In this document: in pieces, positions 35,533 through 44,535 of the stretch
Position numbering within the stretch: position 1 is the first letter of the stretch
Layout of the letters: each line of letters starts with the position of its first letter
NCBI GenBank assembly: GCA_035366835.1
Contig: DAOSIS010000020.1
Location: 4,925-68,924 of the forward strand
Length of the DNA stretch: 64,000 nucleotides
From: UBA6109 sp035366835
Lineage (GTDB): Bacteria; Desulfobacterota; Syntrophia; Syntrophales; UBA6109
Direction of reading: 5' to 3'
Translations under genes and position numbers: made by a program
Notes under the pieces: generated by a model
The model's input: the letters and a program-made list of their open reading frames with translations, nothing else
Told to the model about the DNA's origin: nothing
The model's database searches: none

Positions 35533-36596
35533 GACGGGGCTTTCCTTTCCGAAGGGAGACGAAACCCGAATTCCTTCAGCTGGACGTGCGTATTGATCAA
35601 CTGTTCGATCAGGGCGATCTTGTCCGCATCGTCCTTGGTGGGCAGGGATTCCATGAGATCGATCTGCTTGGCGACGGCGTACGTGTCCGACGAGACGAGC
35701 AGCAGCGGGATCTCGAGTTTCGAGGCCTTGGCGATCAGGTTCGCAGGCGGCATGATGTTGTTGGTGAGGATGACGGCGGACGCGTTGCTGCCGAGGGCGG
35801 CCACGATCATGTCGCTGCGGTCCCCGCTCGTGATCACGACCTTGTGCTCTTCCTGGAAGAGGGGGTTCTTCAGGGCCGAACTGGCGGACATGGAGCCGAT
35901 GAAGATGGCCTTGACCTGCCGGCAAAGCTGGGATTCGCCCGTGATGATCTTCGCGAACAGGCGGTCGGCGAGATAGCTCACGGTGAAGAGCGGAAGTTCG
36001 GCGTCGTAAGGGATGATTCCCAGGACGTTGACGCCCAGTTCCCTGATCTTCGGAAGGCGTGTCTCGGCGAATTCCGACGCATTGGGCACTTTGTTGACGA
36101 CGACGCCCCGGAAACGTACCGGGTCGAGGCGGATCCGGCGCTTGAGAAAGATGACGTCGTCGAGGATCTGGTCCTCGTCGCCCGACACCACGACGACCAG
36201 ATCTGCGTCGGCGTACTGCGCCAGGGAAAGGGCGTCGAGGTGAACGGCGCTTCCGTACTGGATATCGCGGCCCGCCTCGATGAAGAAGAGGTCCTTCTCC
36301 TTGCCCAGCGTCCCCACCAGATCCGTGATCTTCGACCGGGTCGCCTCTTCGTCCAGCATGAAGAGGAGTTTCGCGTGGTGGAAGCCGATGCTCATGTCCT
36401 CGGGGTTTTCATCGAGCCCGAAGATGTTCGTGACGAGGGCGGCGTCGTAGTCCCAGAGCCTCTTCTTGCGGTACAGGAAGCGCTCGCCGAAAGGCTTGAT
36501 ATAGCCGATCCTGCCACCCAGGGCTTTTGCAAGCCCGATGATGAGGCTCGTTTTCCCGGCGCTGGGCCGCGTCGACGTAACCACAATTCTGTTCAT
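35529..36596 (-). CDS. BioD-like P-loop protein with DRTGG domain (phosphotransacetylase N-terminal type)
   Basis: This encodes a 355-residue protein. The N-terminal dethiobiotin-synthetase-like P-loop domain has TSTRPSAGKTSLIIG (residues 7-21) as Walker A and FFIEAGRDIQYG further on. The C-terminal part, about 210-330, fits a DRTGG domain. This pair forms the N-terminal regulatory half of some long phosphotransacetylases, but no Pta catalytic domain follows. It lies directly after the ADP-forming acyl-CoA synthetase gene, so a regulatory role in acetyl-CoA/acetate metabolism is a reasonable inference. Confidence 0.85.
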   Translation of the reverse strand: MNRIVVTSTRPSAGKTSLIIGLAKALGGRIGYIKPFGERFLYRKKRLWDYDAALVTNIFGLDENPEDMSIGFHHAKLLFMLDEEATRSKITDLVGTLGKEKDLFFIEAGRDIQYGSAVHLDALSLAQYADADLVVVVSGDEDQILDDVIFLKRRIRLDPVRFRGVVVNKVPNASEFAETRLPKIRELGVNVLGIIPYDAELPLFTVSYLADRLFAKIITGESQLCRQVKAIFIGSMSASSALKNPLFQEEHKVVITSGDRSDMIVAALGSNASAVILTNNIMPPANLIAKASKLEIPLLLVSSDTYAVAKQIDLMESLPTKDDADKIALIEQLINTHVQLKEFGFRLPSERKAPS

Positions 36597-36628
36597 GGAT
36601 GTTCACCTCCGATTCCCGTCCGCCCGTT

Positions 36629-38755
36629 TCAAGTCTTGGAAAGAAGGATACGCACATCGACTGCGTTGGCGCCCATTCCCTGTTCATAGAGGACCAGGGG
36701 GTTGATCTCGATGTCCGATATGCCCTTGCACCTGCGGATGATGGCGCCGATCTTCACGATCGCCTCCACAAGCTTGTTGATGTCCTTCATCTCTTCGCCG
36801 CGGACGCCCAGAAGCAGCGGGTAAGAGCGGATCTCCTTGATCATGGTGAGGATTTCCTTCCGGTCCAGGGGAAGGGACCGGAAAGAGACGTCCTTCATCA
36901 CCTCGACGTAGATCCCGCCCAGTCCCACCATCACCGTGGGGCCGAAGATGGCGTCCCGGCGCGCGCCGACGATCATCTCGACACCCGGATGGACCATCTC
37001 CGAAATCGCCACGCCCTCGATCACGGCGTGGGGGACGTGCTCCCGGCAGTTCCGCATGACCGCTTCGTAGGCATCGATGACCTCATCGCGCGATTCGAGG
37101 TCCAGGGCGATGCCGCCGACGTCACTCTTGTGGACGATGTCCTTGGAGACGACTTTCAGCGCGACGGGGTAGCCGATCCAGTCGGCCGCTTTCACGGCCG
37201 CTTCGAGCGTGCCCGTCTTGATCGTCCTGGGAGTCGGCAGGCCGGCGATCTCCATGATCCGCTGGGACTCGTGGGCGAGGAGAAAATGGCGCTTGTCCGC
37301 GGCGGCATTGCGAACGACTTCTTCGATCGCCGCGAAATTCATGTCGACGTCGGCGTCTTCGTCCGGGCTATCCGCGAGGTAGCGGCCGTAGCGGTAGACC
37401 GCGCCCAGCGTGGAGATCGCATCGTAGACGTCGTCCGTGACGGGGATGCCCCGTCGGCGGGCGTCCATCTCGTATGCGGACGTCTTTTCACCGCCGAAGA
37501 GGGAAAAGATGATGAGCTTGCCGTTCCGGCGGTAGCGCTGAAAATTGCTTTCGGCCAACTCCTGCAGGTGATCGGCGGGGACGATCGCGGTTTCGCAGTA
37601 GATGCCCACAACGGTGTGGATGTTCTCGGACTGCAGGGCTGCGTCGAAAGCCTTCGTGTAGTCCTGCGGCGACGCATTTCCGGTGACGTCGATCGGATTC
37701 TTCGCGGAGCCGAAGGAGGGAATCACGGGGCCGAAGGTCCGCTTCAGGTCCGCGGCGTCGTCGTAGAGGGGCACGGAATATTTTTCGCAGGCATCGGTCG
37801 CCATGACGCCGGCACCTCCACCGTTCGTGATGATGACGGTGTTTTCGCCGCGGGGGAGGGGATTGTTCGTCATGAACTTGCACCAATTGAAGGCCTCTTT
37901 GGTGCTTTCGGCCCGCAGGGCCCCGCATTGTCGGGCGATGGCGTCGAAGAGATCGTCGGAGCCGGCGAGCGAGCCGGTATGGGAAGCCGCCGCCATTGCG
38001 CCCCGGTGGGACCTTCCGGACTTGATGACCACGACCGGCTTGGCCCGGGTGGTGTTCTTGAGGGCCGAGATGAATTTCTCGCCGTTGCGGATCCCCTCGA
38101 TATACATGAGCACCATGTGCGTGTCGTCGTGGCGCTGCAGGTATTCCAGGAGATCCGATTCGTCGATGTCCGACTTGTTGCCGACGGATACGATGGCCGA
38201 AAGGCCGATGCGTTCGACGGAGGCCTGGCCGACGAGGGTGAGTCCCAGGGCGCCGCTCTGCGTGATCATGGCCATGTGCCCGCGAGGGATGTCTCCGGAG
38301 ACAAAGGTTGCGTTGAGATCCGAGGAGGAGGAATAGATTCCGAAGACGTTCGGACCCAGGATACGCATGCCGTGTTCGTTTGCGTAATCGACGATCTTCC
38401 GCTCCTCATCGAGGTTGCCGATTTCCGAGAAGCCGGCCGAAATGAGGACGGCGTTCTTCACGTTCTTCCGGCACAGGTCCCGGACGGCCGAAAAAACGAG
38501 ATGGGACGGAATCGTCACGACGGCGACGTCGATGACGCCGTCCACCTCTTCAAGCGAGCGGTGGACGGGAATGCCCTCGATTTCGCCGCCGGCGGGATTG
38601 ATCGGATGGATCCGGCCGCGATATCCGCCGGAGAGGATATTTTTCAGAACAGCATGACCGATTTTTCCCCGCTCCCGCGAGGCGCCTACGACCGCAACGG
38701 AACGGGGCTCGAAGAGAAGCCGTATCCGTTCATCGAGATTTCTTGCTTTCATCAT
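36629..38755 (-). CDS. ADP-forming acetate/acyl-CoA synthetase, fused alpha and beta subunits
   Basis: This encodes a 708-residue enzyme that makes ATP from acyl-CoA, ADP and phosphate. The alpha part (about 1-460) has the CoA-binding start SVAVVGASRERGKIG and the phospho-histidine loop AAASHTGSLAGSDD with His259. The beta part (about 480-700) is an ATP-grasp domain (LPTPRTIKTG, YPVALKVVSKDIVHKSDVGG). Substrate may be acetyl-CoA, propionyl-CoA or an aromatic/branched acyl-CoA. Two ATG codons (38755, 38752) are possible. It overlaps the CoA-transferase gene by 26 bases. Confidence 0.93.
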   Translation of the reverse strand: MMKARNLDERIRLLFEPRSVAVVGASRERGKIGHAVLKNILSGGYRGRIHPINPAGGEIEGIPVHRSLEEVDGVIDVAVVTIPSHLVFSAVRDLCRKNVKNAVLISAGFSEIGNLDEERKIVDYANEHGMRILGPNVFGIYSSSSDLNATFVSGDIPRGHMAMITQSGALGLTLVGQASVERIGLSAIVSVGNKSDIDESDLLEYLQRHDDTHMVLMYIEGIRNGEKFISALKNTTRAKPVVVIKSGRSHRGAMAAASHTGSLAGSDDLFDAIARQCGALRAESTKEAFNWCKFMTNNPLPRGENTVIITNGGGAGVMATDACEKYSVPLYDDAADLKRTFGPVIPSFGSAKNPIDVTGNASPQDYTKAFDAALQSENIHTVVGIYCETAIVPADHLQELAESNFQRYRRNGKLIIFSLFGGEKTSAYEMDARRRGIPVTDDVYDAISTLGAVYRYGRYLADSPDEDADVDMNFAAIEEVVRNAAADKRHFLLAHESQRIMEIAGLPTPRTIKTGTLEAAVKAADWIGYPVALKVVSKDIVHKSDVGGIALDLESRDEVIDAYEAVMRNCREHVPHAVIEGVAISEMVHPGVEMIVGARRDAIFGPTVMVGLGGIYVEVMKDVSFRSLPLDRKEILTMIKEIRSYPLLLGVRGEEMKDINKLVEAIVKIGAIIRRCKGISDIEINPLVLYEQGMGANAVDVRILLSKT

Positions 38756-40637
38756 CCATCGGTTCCCGGAACATCATTTTCAGGTCGTAGACCCCGGCAT
38801 CGCTCTTCTTCTTGATGTCGAACCCGCCCTTCTCGAAGACGTGGAGCATCTGCTTGTTTTCCACCAGGACCTCGGCCGTGAATCCGAGGAGACCGTCCCT
38901 CCTGGCGAGGTAGGTGAGGTACGTCAGCAGCGTCTGCCCGATGCCGCGGTTGTGGTAGTTGTCGCGCACCGCGAAGGCGATCTCGGCGGTGTGGCTGGCC
39001 TCGTCGATGCCGTACTGGCCGACGGCGACGATCATCTCGTTGTCCTGACTGCCGATCACGGCAAGGATGACCATCTCCTTGGTGTAGTCGATGATGACGA
39101 AGTCCTGGAGCCGCTCGTGCGGAATGTCCTTGCGCTTGGAAAGGAACCGGCGGTGAAGGCTCTTGTCGGACAGGGAATAGAGGAAGTCCTTGAACGCCGA
39201 TTCGTCGTTCATCCGCACGGGCCGTAGATGGATCGTGAGACCGGTTTTCGTGGTCCGGAAGGTCTCGAGGTGTTCGGGATACTCGCCGCGCTTGCCCGGG
39301 ATGAAGGCCTGGTCGCGGAAGACGAGCCCCCGGCGCTTGGCCTCCTCGATCAGCCAGGGGCGGAACTTCGGATGGGCGATGGCGATGAGCGACATGGCCC
39401 GGTCCCGGATATTCTTGCCGTGCAGGTAGGCGATGCCGTATTCGGTGACGACGTAGCGGACGTCGCCGCGGTTCAGCGTCACGCCGGCGCCTTCGCTGAG
39501 GGCGGGCACGATGCGCGATACGGTGTCGTTGTGGGCGGTCGACTTGACGGCGAGAATGGTCTTGCCGTTCTTGGACAGGAGGGCGCCCCGCATGAAGTCA
39601 TAGTGGCCGCCGATCCCGCTGTAGAAGGTGTTTCCGATGGATTCGGAGGTGGCCTGGCCCGTCAGGTCGATCTCCAGGGCGGCGTTGATGGCGACCATGT
39701 TGTCCTGCCTGGCGATCAGGCGGATGTCGTTCGTGTAATCGATCGTCCGGAACATGATGGCCGGGTTGTCGTGGAGGAAGTCGTAGGTTTCCCTCGTTCC
39801 CATGGAGAAGGCCGCCACGGTCACGCCGCGGTTGATCGTCTTTCTGGAATTGTCGACGACGCCGGCCTTGATGAGATTGACCAGGCCGTCGCTGAGGAGC
39901 TCGGTGTGAACGCCCAGGTGCCTCTTCGCGTAGAGATTCGAGACGATGGCGTTGGGCAGGCTCCCGTAACCGACCTGGATCGTGTCGCCGTCCTGGATCA
40001 GGCGGGCGACGTAGTTGCCGATCCGGTCCGTGATTTCCGTCGCCGCGGATCCCTTGACTTCGAGGAGGGCTTCGTCGCGGGGAAGAATGAAGTCGACATC
40101 CTTGATGTGAAGAAAACCGTCCCCGTGCGTGCGGGGCATGTTCGTGTTGATCTGGGCGATGCAGAGGGGGGCCTTGTCCGTGGCCGTCTTCACCATGTCG
40201 ACGCTGACGCCGAGGCTGAGGTAGCCGTGCTCGTCGGGCGCGGAGGTCTGGATCAGGGCCACGTCGATGGTGACGATCCCCCGCTCGATGAGCGCCGGAA
40301 CGTCCGAGAGGGAAATGGGCGTGTAGTCGGAGGAACCGCGGTTGACGCTGCCGCGCGTGTTGTTGCCGATGAAGAAAGAGTTGTGGCGGAAGTTGCTTTT
40401 GAACTTGGAATCGGTGTAGGGGGCGAGGCCGAAGGAGTACACGTGCATGATCTCGGCGTCGTAGAAGGCTTTCGGATGGTCTTCCACGTACCGCATCATC
40501 GCCTGGATCAGGTACTGAGGCTCGCCGCAGCCCGACGCCAAAAAGATGTGATCCCCGCGCCGGATATGGGCGAAGATCTCATCCTCTGCGGCGAATTTTT
40601 CGGGGTAGAGTTTCTTCCAGTCTTCGAGTGACTTCAT
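38730..40637 (-). CDS. Acetyl-CoA hydrolase/4-hydroxybutyrate-type CoA transferase fused to GNAT domain
   Basis: This encodes a 635-residue two-part protein. Residues about 1-430 form the acetyl-CoA hydrolase/transferase fold (IQVGYGSLPNAIVSNLYAKR; GIGGHYDFMRGALLS; VVTEYGIAYLHGK). Residues about 470-620 are a GNAT acetyltransferase domain (AFAVRDNYHNRGIGQTLLTY). Such fusions are seen in Desulfobacterota, where the acetyltransferase may modify lysines of the same or partner enzymes; that role is inference. It is the first gene of the minus-strand operon, with a good promoter 61 bases upstream. Confidence 0.92.
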   Translation of the reverse strand: MKSLEDWKKLYPEKFAAEDEIFAHIRRGDHIFLASGCGEPQYLIQAMMRYVEDHPKAFYDAEIMHVYSFGLAPYTDSKFKSNFRHNSFFIGNNTRGSVNRGSSDYTPISLSDVPALIERGIVTIDVALIQTSAPDEHGYLSLGVSVDMVKTATDKAPLCIAQINTNMPRTHGDGFLHIKDVDFILPRDEALLEVKGSAATEITDRIGNYVARLIQDGDTIQVGYGSLPNAIVSNLYAKRHLGVHTELLSDGLVNLIKAGVVDNSRKTINRGVTVAAFSMGTRETYDFLHDNPAIMFRTIDYTNDIRLIARQDNMVAINAALEIDLTGQATSESIGNTFYSGIGGHYDFMRGALLSKNGKTILAVKSTAHNDTVSRIVPALSEGAGVTLNRGDVRYVVTEYGIAYLHGKNIRDRAMSLIAIAHPKFRPWLIEEAKRRGLVFRDQAFIPGKRGEYPEHLETFRTTKTGLTIHLRPVRMNDESAFKDFLYSLSDKSLHRRFLSKRKDIPHERLQDFVIIDYTKEMVILAVIGSQDNEMIVAVGQYGIDEASHTAEIAFAVRDNYHNRGIGQTLLTYLTYLARRDGLLGFTAEVLVENKQMLHVFEKGGFDIKKKSDAGVYDLKMMFREPMDDESKKSR

Positions 40638-40697
40638 CGTTTCCCGTATCGGGACCCTTTCCGGAGCCTTCGTCTTTTTCCCTCGTTATTGCAGACG

Positions 40698-40728
40698 TAT
40701 ATAGCACAGGAGACGCGCTTCCTGTCAA
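40698..40728 (-). promoter_or_regulatory. Promoter for CoA-transferase/ACD operon
   Basis: On the minus strand TTGACA (40728-40723) is followed by TATATA (40703-40698) with a 19-base spacer, or the overlapping CTATAT with 18. The leader to the first ATG is about 55 bases and contains AACGAGGG. Confidence 0.65.
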
Positions 40729-40759
40729 GGGAAGATGCCGCGGAACAGGGGCGAAACTG

Positions 40760-41434
40760 CTAGGAAAGAAGGGACAGGAGATGGGATGCGTCTTTCAGGA
40801 CCAGATCGGCGCCGGCCCGGCGGAGGTCCCGTTCCGTGGAGTGGCCGGAGAGGACACCGACAGCCCGGACGCCGGCCTCTCTCGCCATGCGCACGTCCAT
40901 CGGATGGTCGCCGACCATCGCGGAATTCCGGGGGACCGTTCCCAGCGCCTGCACGGAACGGATGAGGTGATCGACGGCGGGTTTGACGCGGGGAACGTCG
41001 TCGCGGGTGAGCAGCAGATCGCAATAGACGTCGCTTTGGGGAAAGATCTGAAGAACGGCGGACCGGCAGTTGCGGGTGACGACGGCCGATTTGCGGCCGC
41101 TGCGGCGGAGGTCTTCCAGGAGAGGGATCGTGCCCGGGAACAACCGCCCCCGGAGGGCCGCTTCCATCTCGATCGCACGGATGATCTCGAAGGCCCGGCG
41201 ACGAAAGGCGGAACCGTTCTCCGGCCTCGTCGCGGCGATCTCTGCCGCCGCTGTCTCGATCATCTCCAGGACGTACAGGGAGGCCATGTCATCCGAGAGG
41301 ATGCCCTCATCGTCGATCAGCCTGAGGATGGATTGCCGCATCCGCGGAAAATCGATGTTCAGTTCGGCGAGCGTCCCGTCGAAGTCGAAGACGACGGAGC
41401 GGATGGATTTCAGGGAACGGATTTCCGGGTTCAA
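40760..41434 (-). CDS. HAD-family hydrolase (phosphoglycolate-phosphatase-like)
   Basis: This encodes a 224-residue haloacid dehalogenase-type phosphatase. Motif I is VVFDFDGTLAEL (Asp17, Asp19), motif II the Thr in VVTRN, the Lys is in RVKPAVDHL and motif IV is MVGDHPMDVRMA. The substrate is not readable. TTG at 41434 is the likely start because it overlaps the preceding aminotransferase stop as TTGA, and the frame gives no ATG near the motif. Confidence 0.87.
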   Translation of the reverse strand: MNPEIRSLKSIRSVVFDFDGTLAELNIDFPRMRQSILRLIDDEGILSDDMASLYVLEMIETAAAEIAATRPENGSAFRRRAFEIIRAIEMEAALRGRLFPGTIPLLEDLRRSGRKSAVVTRNCRSAVLQIFPQSDVYCDLLLTRDDVPRVKPAVDHLIRSVQALGTVPRNSAMVGDHPMDVRMAREAGVRAVGVLSGHSTERDLRRAGADLVLKDASHLLSLLS

Positions 41435-42594
41435 CGTCTGTGGTCTTCCCTCAGGTAGCGTTCCAGGCGATCGAGTCCCTCGCGGATGTTTTCCAGGGAG
41501 TTGGCGTAGGAGAAGCGCAGGTATCCCTCGCAATTCTGCCCGAAATCGATGCCCGGCGTGACGCCCACCTTCGCCCGGTTCAGGATATCGAAGGCGGTGG
41601 AATAGGAGTCGCGGGAAAAGGCCCGGATGTTCCCGAGGACATAGAATGCGCCGGTGGGTTCGACGGAGACGCCGAGGCCGAGCTCCCGGAGGCGGCGGAT
41701 CATGTATCTTCTCCGTTCGTCGTAGATCGCCCTCATGCGGACCACGTCTTTGTCCGACTGGCGGAGCGCGGCCACTCCGGCCCACTGCACGAAGGCGTTG
41801 GCGGAGATGAAGAGATTCTGCTGGATCTTCTGGAGCGCCCGCACGTAGGCTTTCGGGCTGATCACGTAACCCAGGCGCCAGCCCGTCATGGCATAGGCCT
41901 TGGAGAAGCCGTTGAATACGAAGGCCGAATCGGAAAATTCCAGGATGCTGTGCTCTTTTCCTTCATAGACCAGACCGTGGTAGATCTCGTCGGAAATCAC
42001 AGGGACGCCGAGCGATGCGATCTCTTTCATCCTGCCCGGGTCGAGCAGGTTCCCCGTCGGGTTGGAGGGTGAATTGATCAGGATCCCTTTGGTGCGGGGG
42101 GAAATTTTCTCCCGGATGGCCTCCGGGCGGTACTGGAAGCCGTCCTCCTCGTAGACGTTGACGCAGACGGGGATGCCGCCGACAAAGCGGATGAAGTTCG
42201 GATAACAGGCGTAATGGGGGTCGGAGATGACGATCTCGTCGCCGGGGCCGATCAGTGCCGAAAAGAGGAGCAGCATGGCCGGGGACGTGCCCGACGTCAC
42301 GACGATCTGGTCGGGGCAGACCGATACGCCGTAGCGGGCCGCGTAATGCTCGCAGATCGCCTCCCGGAGCTCCAGCAGGCCGAGGCTGTGCGTATAGTGG
42401 GTCCTGCCGTCCCGCAGGGCTCTGACGCAGGCCTCCTTGATGCATGCCGGCGTGTCGAAGTCGGGCTCACCGACTTCGAGGTGAACGACGTGTTCGCCGC
42501 GCTTTTCCATCTCCTGGGCCTTCTCGAGGACATCCATGACGATGAAAGGCGGGATATCGCAGGCGCGCTGTGAAAGCATGGTGCTGTTTTCCAT
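41431..42594 (-). CDS. PLP-dependent aminotransferase, class I/II
   Basis: This encodes a 387-residue fold-type I aminotransferase. VVHLEVGEPDFDTPACIKEA, NSPSNPTGNLL, SDEIYHGLVYEG and the PLP-lysine motif NGFSKAYAMTGWRLGYV are present. It resembles alanine/aspartate-type enzymes; the amino donor is unknown. The ATG at 42594 (MENST) is chosen, but ATG 42579 (MLSQRACDIPPFIV) matches the usual family start. A TTGACA/TATGGA pair (42618-42590) would start transcription between the two. Confidence 0.9.
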   Translation of the reverse strand: MENSTMLSQRACDIPPFIVMDVLEKAQEMEKRGEHVVHLEVGEPDFDTPACIKEACVRALRDGRTHYTHSLGLLELREAICEHYAARYGVSVCPDQIVVTSGTSPAMLLLFSALIGPGDEIVISDPHYACYPNFIRFVGGIPVCVNVYEEDGFQYRPEAIREKISPRTKGILINSPSNPTGNLLDPGRMKEIASLGVPVISDEIYHGLVYEGKEHSILEFSDSAFVFNGFSKAYAMTGWRLGYVISPKAYVRALQKIQQNLFISANAFVQWAGVAALRQSDKDVVRMRAIYDERRRYMIRRLRELGLGVSVEPTGAFYVLGNIRAFSRDSYSTAFDILNRAKVGVTPGIDFGQNCEGYLRFSYANSLENIREGLDRLERYLREDHRR

Positions 42595-42647
42595 ATCCGT
42601 AAGACCGCGTCTTGTCAAGGCGTGGGGGGGGCCGGACGGGGAAGATG

Positions 42648-43511
42648 TCAGCGGCGGCCCGTGATGTATTCCGCGCCCATCTTCTTGACGACGGTGCGGC
42701 CGGTGTCTCCGGTAGGCACGATGTCGACGTCGAGGACGATCTTGAAGAACCGGACGATGATGCTGAAGGTCGCGCCCCAGAGGACGTCCTCCTCCGCATC
42801 GTCCACGAGAAAGGAGGGAAACTGGCGGCGCCGCGCGACATCGGGCTGCCCGACGTCATCGGTCAATTCGATGATGAGATCGGCATAACGGGACGGATCG
42901 AGAAAGGATCGCAGGGGGATCTCCAGCAGGCGCTCCACCTCGCCGCTGAGCCGCGGACGGTAAGGCTTCGGGAGGAATCCCACGAGCGGAAAGATGGTCC
43001 GCTGGAAGAGGGTGAGGGAATGGGTCGGCAGGGGCCCCAGACAGCGGACATTCCAGGGCGGTAGCCCGATCTCTTCCCAGGACTCGCGCAAGGCGGTCGA
43101 AAGGAACAGCGCTATGGCGCTTCTCGTCCCGCGGTCGAAGCCGTTCGCGTCCGGGACGAACGGCCGGCGCCAGACGGGGAGGAGGCCGGAGCGGACCAAA
43201 AGGCTCAGGAAGCGGTCGGAGAGGGGATGGATCATCCCGCCCGGACAGCCGATGTCGCCCGGCTGGGACATCCTGAACGACCGCTTGATGAGTTGGAAAC
43301 ACATTTCTCCCGGTTCAGACGCCGGCGCGCCGGCTGCGGAGCAGCGGCAAAGGGGCAGGAGAACGCCCGCAGACAGGCTGAAAACCGCAGACGCGCCATT
43401 TTCCGCGGCGATCCGCTTCATCGTGGACGGGAAATCGCAGGGAGCCTCGGAAAGTCTCCTGGAGATCCGTTCGAGAAAGTCAGGCGTCCGGAAAAGGGAA
43501 GCAAGATCCAT
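42648..43511 (-). CDS. Nudix hydrolase (CoA-pyrophosphatase-like) with insertion
   Basis: This encodes a 287-residue Nudix protein. The catalytic half-box RESWEEIGL (142-150) is intact. The preceding GG (residues 91-92, GCPGGMIHP) lies some 30 residues further away than in CoA pyrophosphatases, with LLPVWRRPFVPDANGFDRG in between, so the box is interrupted by an insertion. The C-terminal part resembles NudL-type enzymes. It probably hydrolyses CoA-like or nucleotide diphosphates. The start overlaps the 3' end of the following hydrolase gene by 32 bases. Confidence 0.85.
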   Translation of the reverse strand: MDLASLFRTPDFLERISRRLSEAPCDFPSTMKRIAAENGASAVFSLSAGVLLPLCRCSAAGAPASEPGEMCFQLIKRSFRMSQPGDIGCPGGMIHPLSDRFLSLLVRSGLLPVWRRPFVPDANGFDRGTRSAIALFLSTALRESWEEIGLPPWNVRCLGPLPTHSLTLFQRTIFPLVGFLPKPYRPRLSGEVERLLEIPLRSFLDPSRYADLIIELTDDVGQPDVARRRQFPSFLVDDAEEDVLWGATFSIIVRFFKIVLDVDIVPTGDTGRTVVKKMGAEYITGRR

Positions 43512-44535
43512 AGCTCCTGGTCCTTGTCGTGCACGGGCCGGATGTCCTGCCGGCATTCGAAACCGCGGAATTCAGGATGTCCGCGATCTCCTTCTCATAC
43601 CAGCATCCGAAAGGGAAGGGGTTTCCCAGAAAACCGCAATGACCTCCGTACCGCTGCAGCGCGAGGTGCAGGTTCGCTCCTTTCTTCAGTCCTCTCAGGT
43701 CCTCGACGGGCACGACGGGATCGTCGGCGGAGGCGATGATCGTGGTCGGAACGCCCAGCTCGCACAGGGAGTCGCCCAGCAGCGTGTACTGGCGGAAATA
43801 ATCCCGGTACGTGGGATACTCGGGGAAATAGGGCATCAGGGCCTCCGTCAGCTCCATGCACGTCTTCGCGCGCAGGAACGGGCCGAACCGGTATTTGCCC
43901 GGGAAGAGGGATTCCTTTTTCCGCAGGGACCGCTTCCACTTGTTCAGGAAGTAGCTGCGGTAGAGAAAGAATCCGCTGTCGATGAGCAGGGTCGATTTGT
44001 AAGGGTCGAGCGCCGGGCTGATGCTGATGACGTGGCGGAGGCTGGGGATGGGGCGGCTGACCTGGAGCCGCGAGACGCGCAGGCCGAAATTACCGCCGAG
44101 CGAAAAGCCGATGATGAAGAAGGGCCGGCCGCCGCCGAGTTCAGCAATGCGGGACAGGGCCTGAAAGACCTCCTCGAGCCGCGCGCCGTGAAAAAGGTCC
44201 TCGTTGAGATGGTGGCTGTTGCCGTGGTCGCGGAGATTCAGGCGGAACACGTCGTATCCGCAACGGTAGAGGAACCGTCCTGTCGTGAGGATGTAGGTGG
44301 ATTCGGAGCTGCCCTCCCAGCCGTGCAGCAGGACCACCAGCCCCGGGGCCTTGCCCTCCCGCTGCGGGGAGTGGAACCCGAGAAGACGGGCGCCGTCACC
44401 GGCGTCTACGACGGACTCCCGGGAGGCGCGAAGCATCGGATTGTCGCCAAGGGCCCGGATCTTCATGCTGGCAAACATGGACTGCAGGTGGCGATGCCGC
44501 GCCCAGGGCTCAGGAAGAAAGCAATCGTCGGTCAT
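43480..44535 (-). CDS. Alpha/beta hydrolase, YheT family
   Basis: This encodes a 351-residue hydrolase. The oxyanion region VLLHGWEGSSES, nucleophile elbow GFSLGGNFGLR, acid SADDPVVP and His in RYGGHCGFLG complete the triad in family order. The YheT/ABHD1-3 type acts on lipid or small esters; the substrate is unknown. The dispersed repeat copy B begins at the base immediately upstream of its ATG, so its 5' control region may be the repeat itself. Confidence 0.9.
   Translation of the reverse strand: MTDDCFLPEPWARHRHLQSMFASMKIRALGDNPMLRASRESVVDAGDGARLLGFHSPQREGKAPGLVVLLHGWEGSSESTYILTTGRFLYRCGYDVFRLNLRDHGNSHHLNEDLFHGARLEEVFQALSRIAELGGGRPFFIIGFSLGGNFGLRVSRLQVSRPIPSLRHVISISPALDPYKSTLLIDSGFFLYRSYFLNKWKRSLRKKESLFPGKYRFGPFLRAKTCMELTEALMPYFPEYPTYRDYFRQYTLLGDSLCELGVPTTIIASADDPVVPVEDLRGLKKGANLHLALQRYGGHCGFLGNPFPFGCWYEKEIADILNSAVSNAGRTSGPCTTRTRSYGSCFPFPDA

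Noticed and set aside
36599..38815. 738-residue plus-strand open frame opposite the ADP-forming synthetase
   Set aside because: Shadow of a gene with clear active-site motifs; Asp/Val/His-rich antisense composition.
39228..40631. 467-residue plus-strand open frame opposite the CoA transferase
   Set aside because: Same reason; no domain and no start signals.
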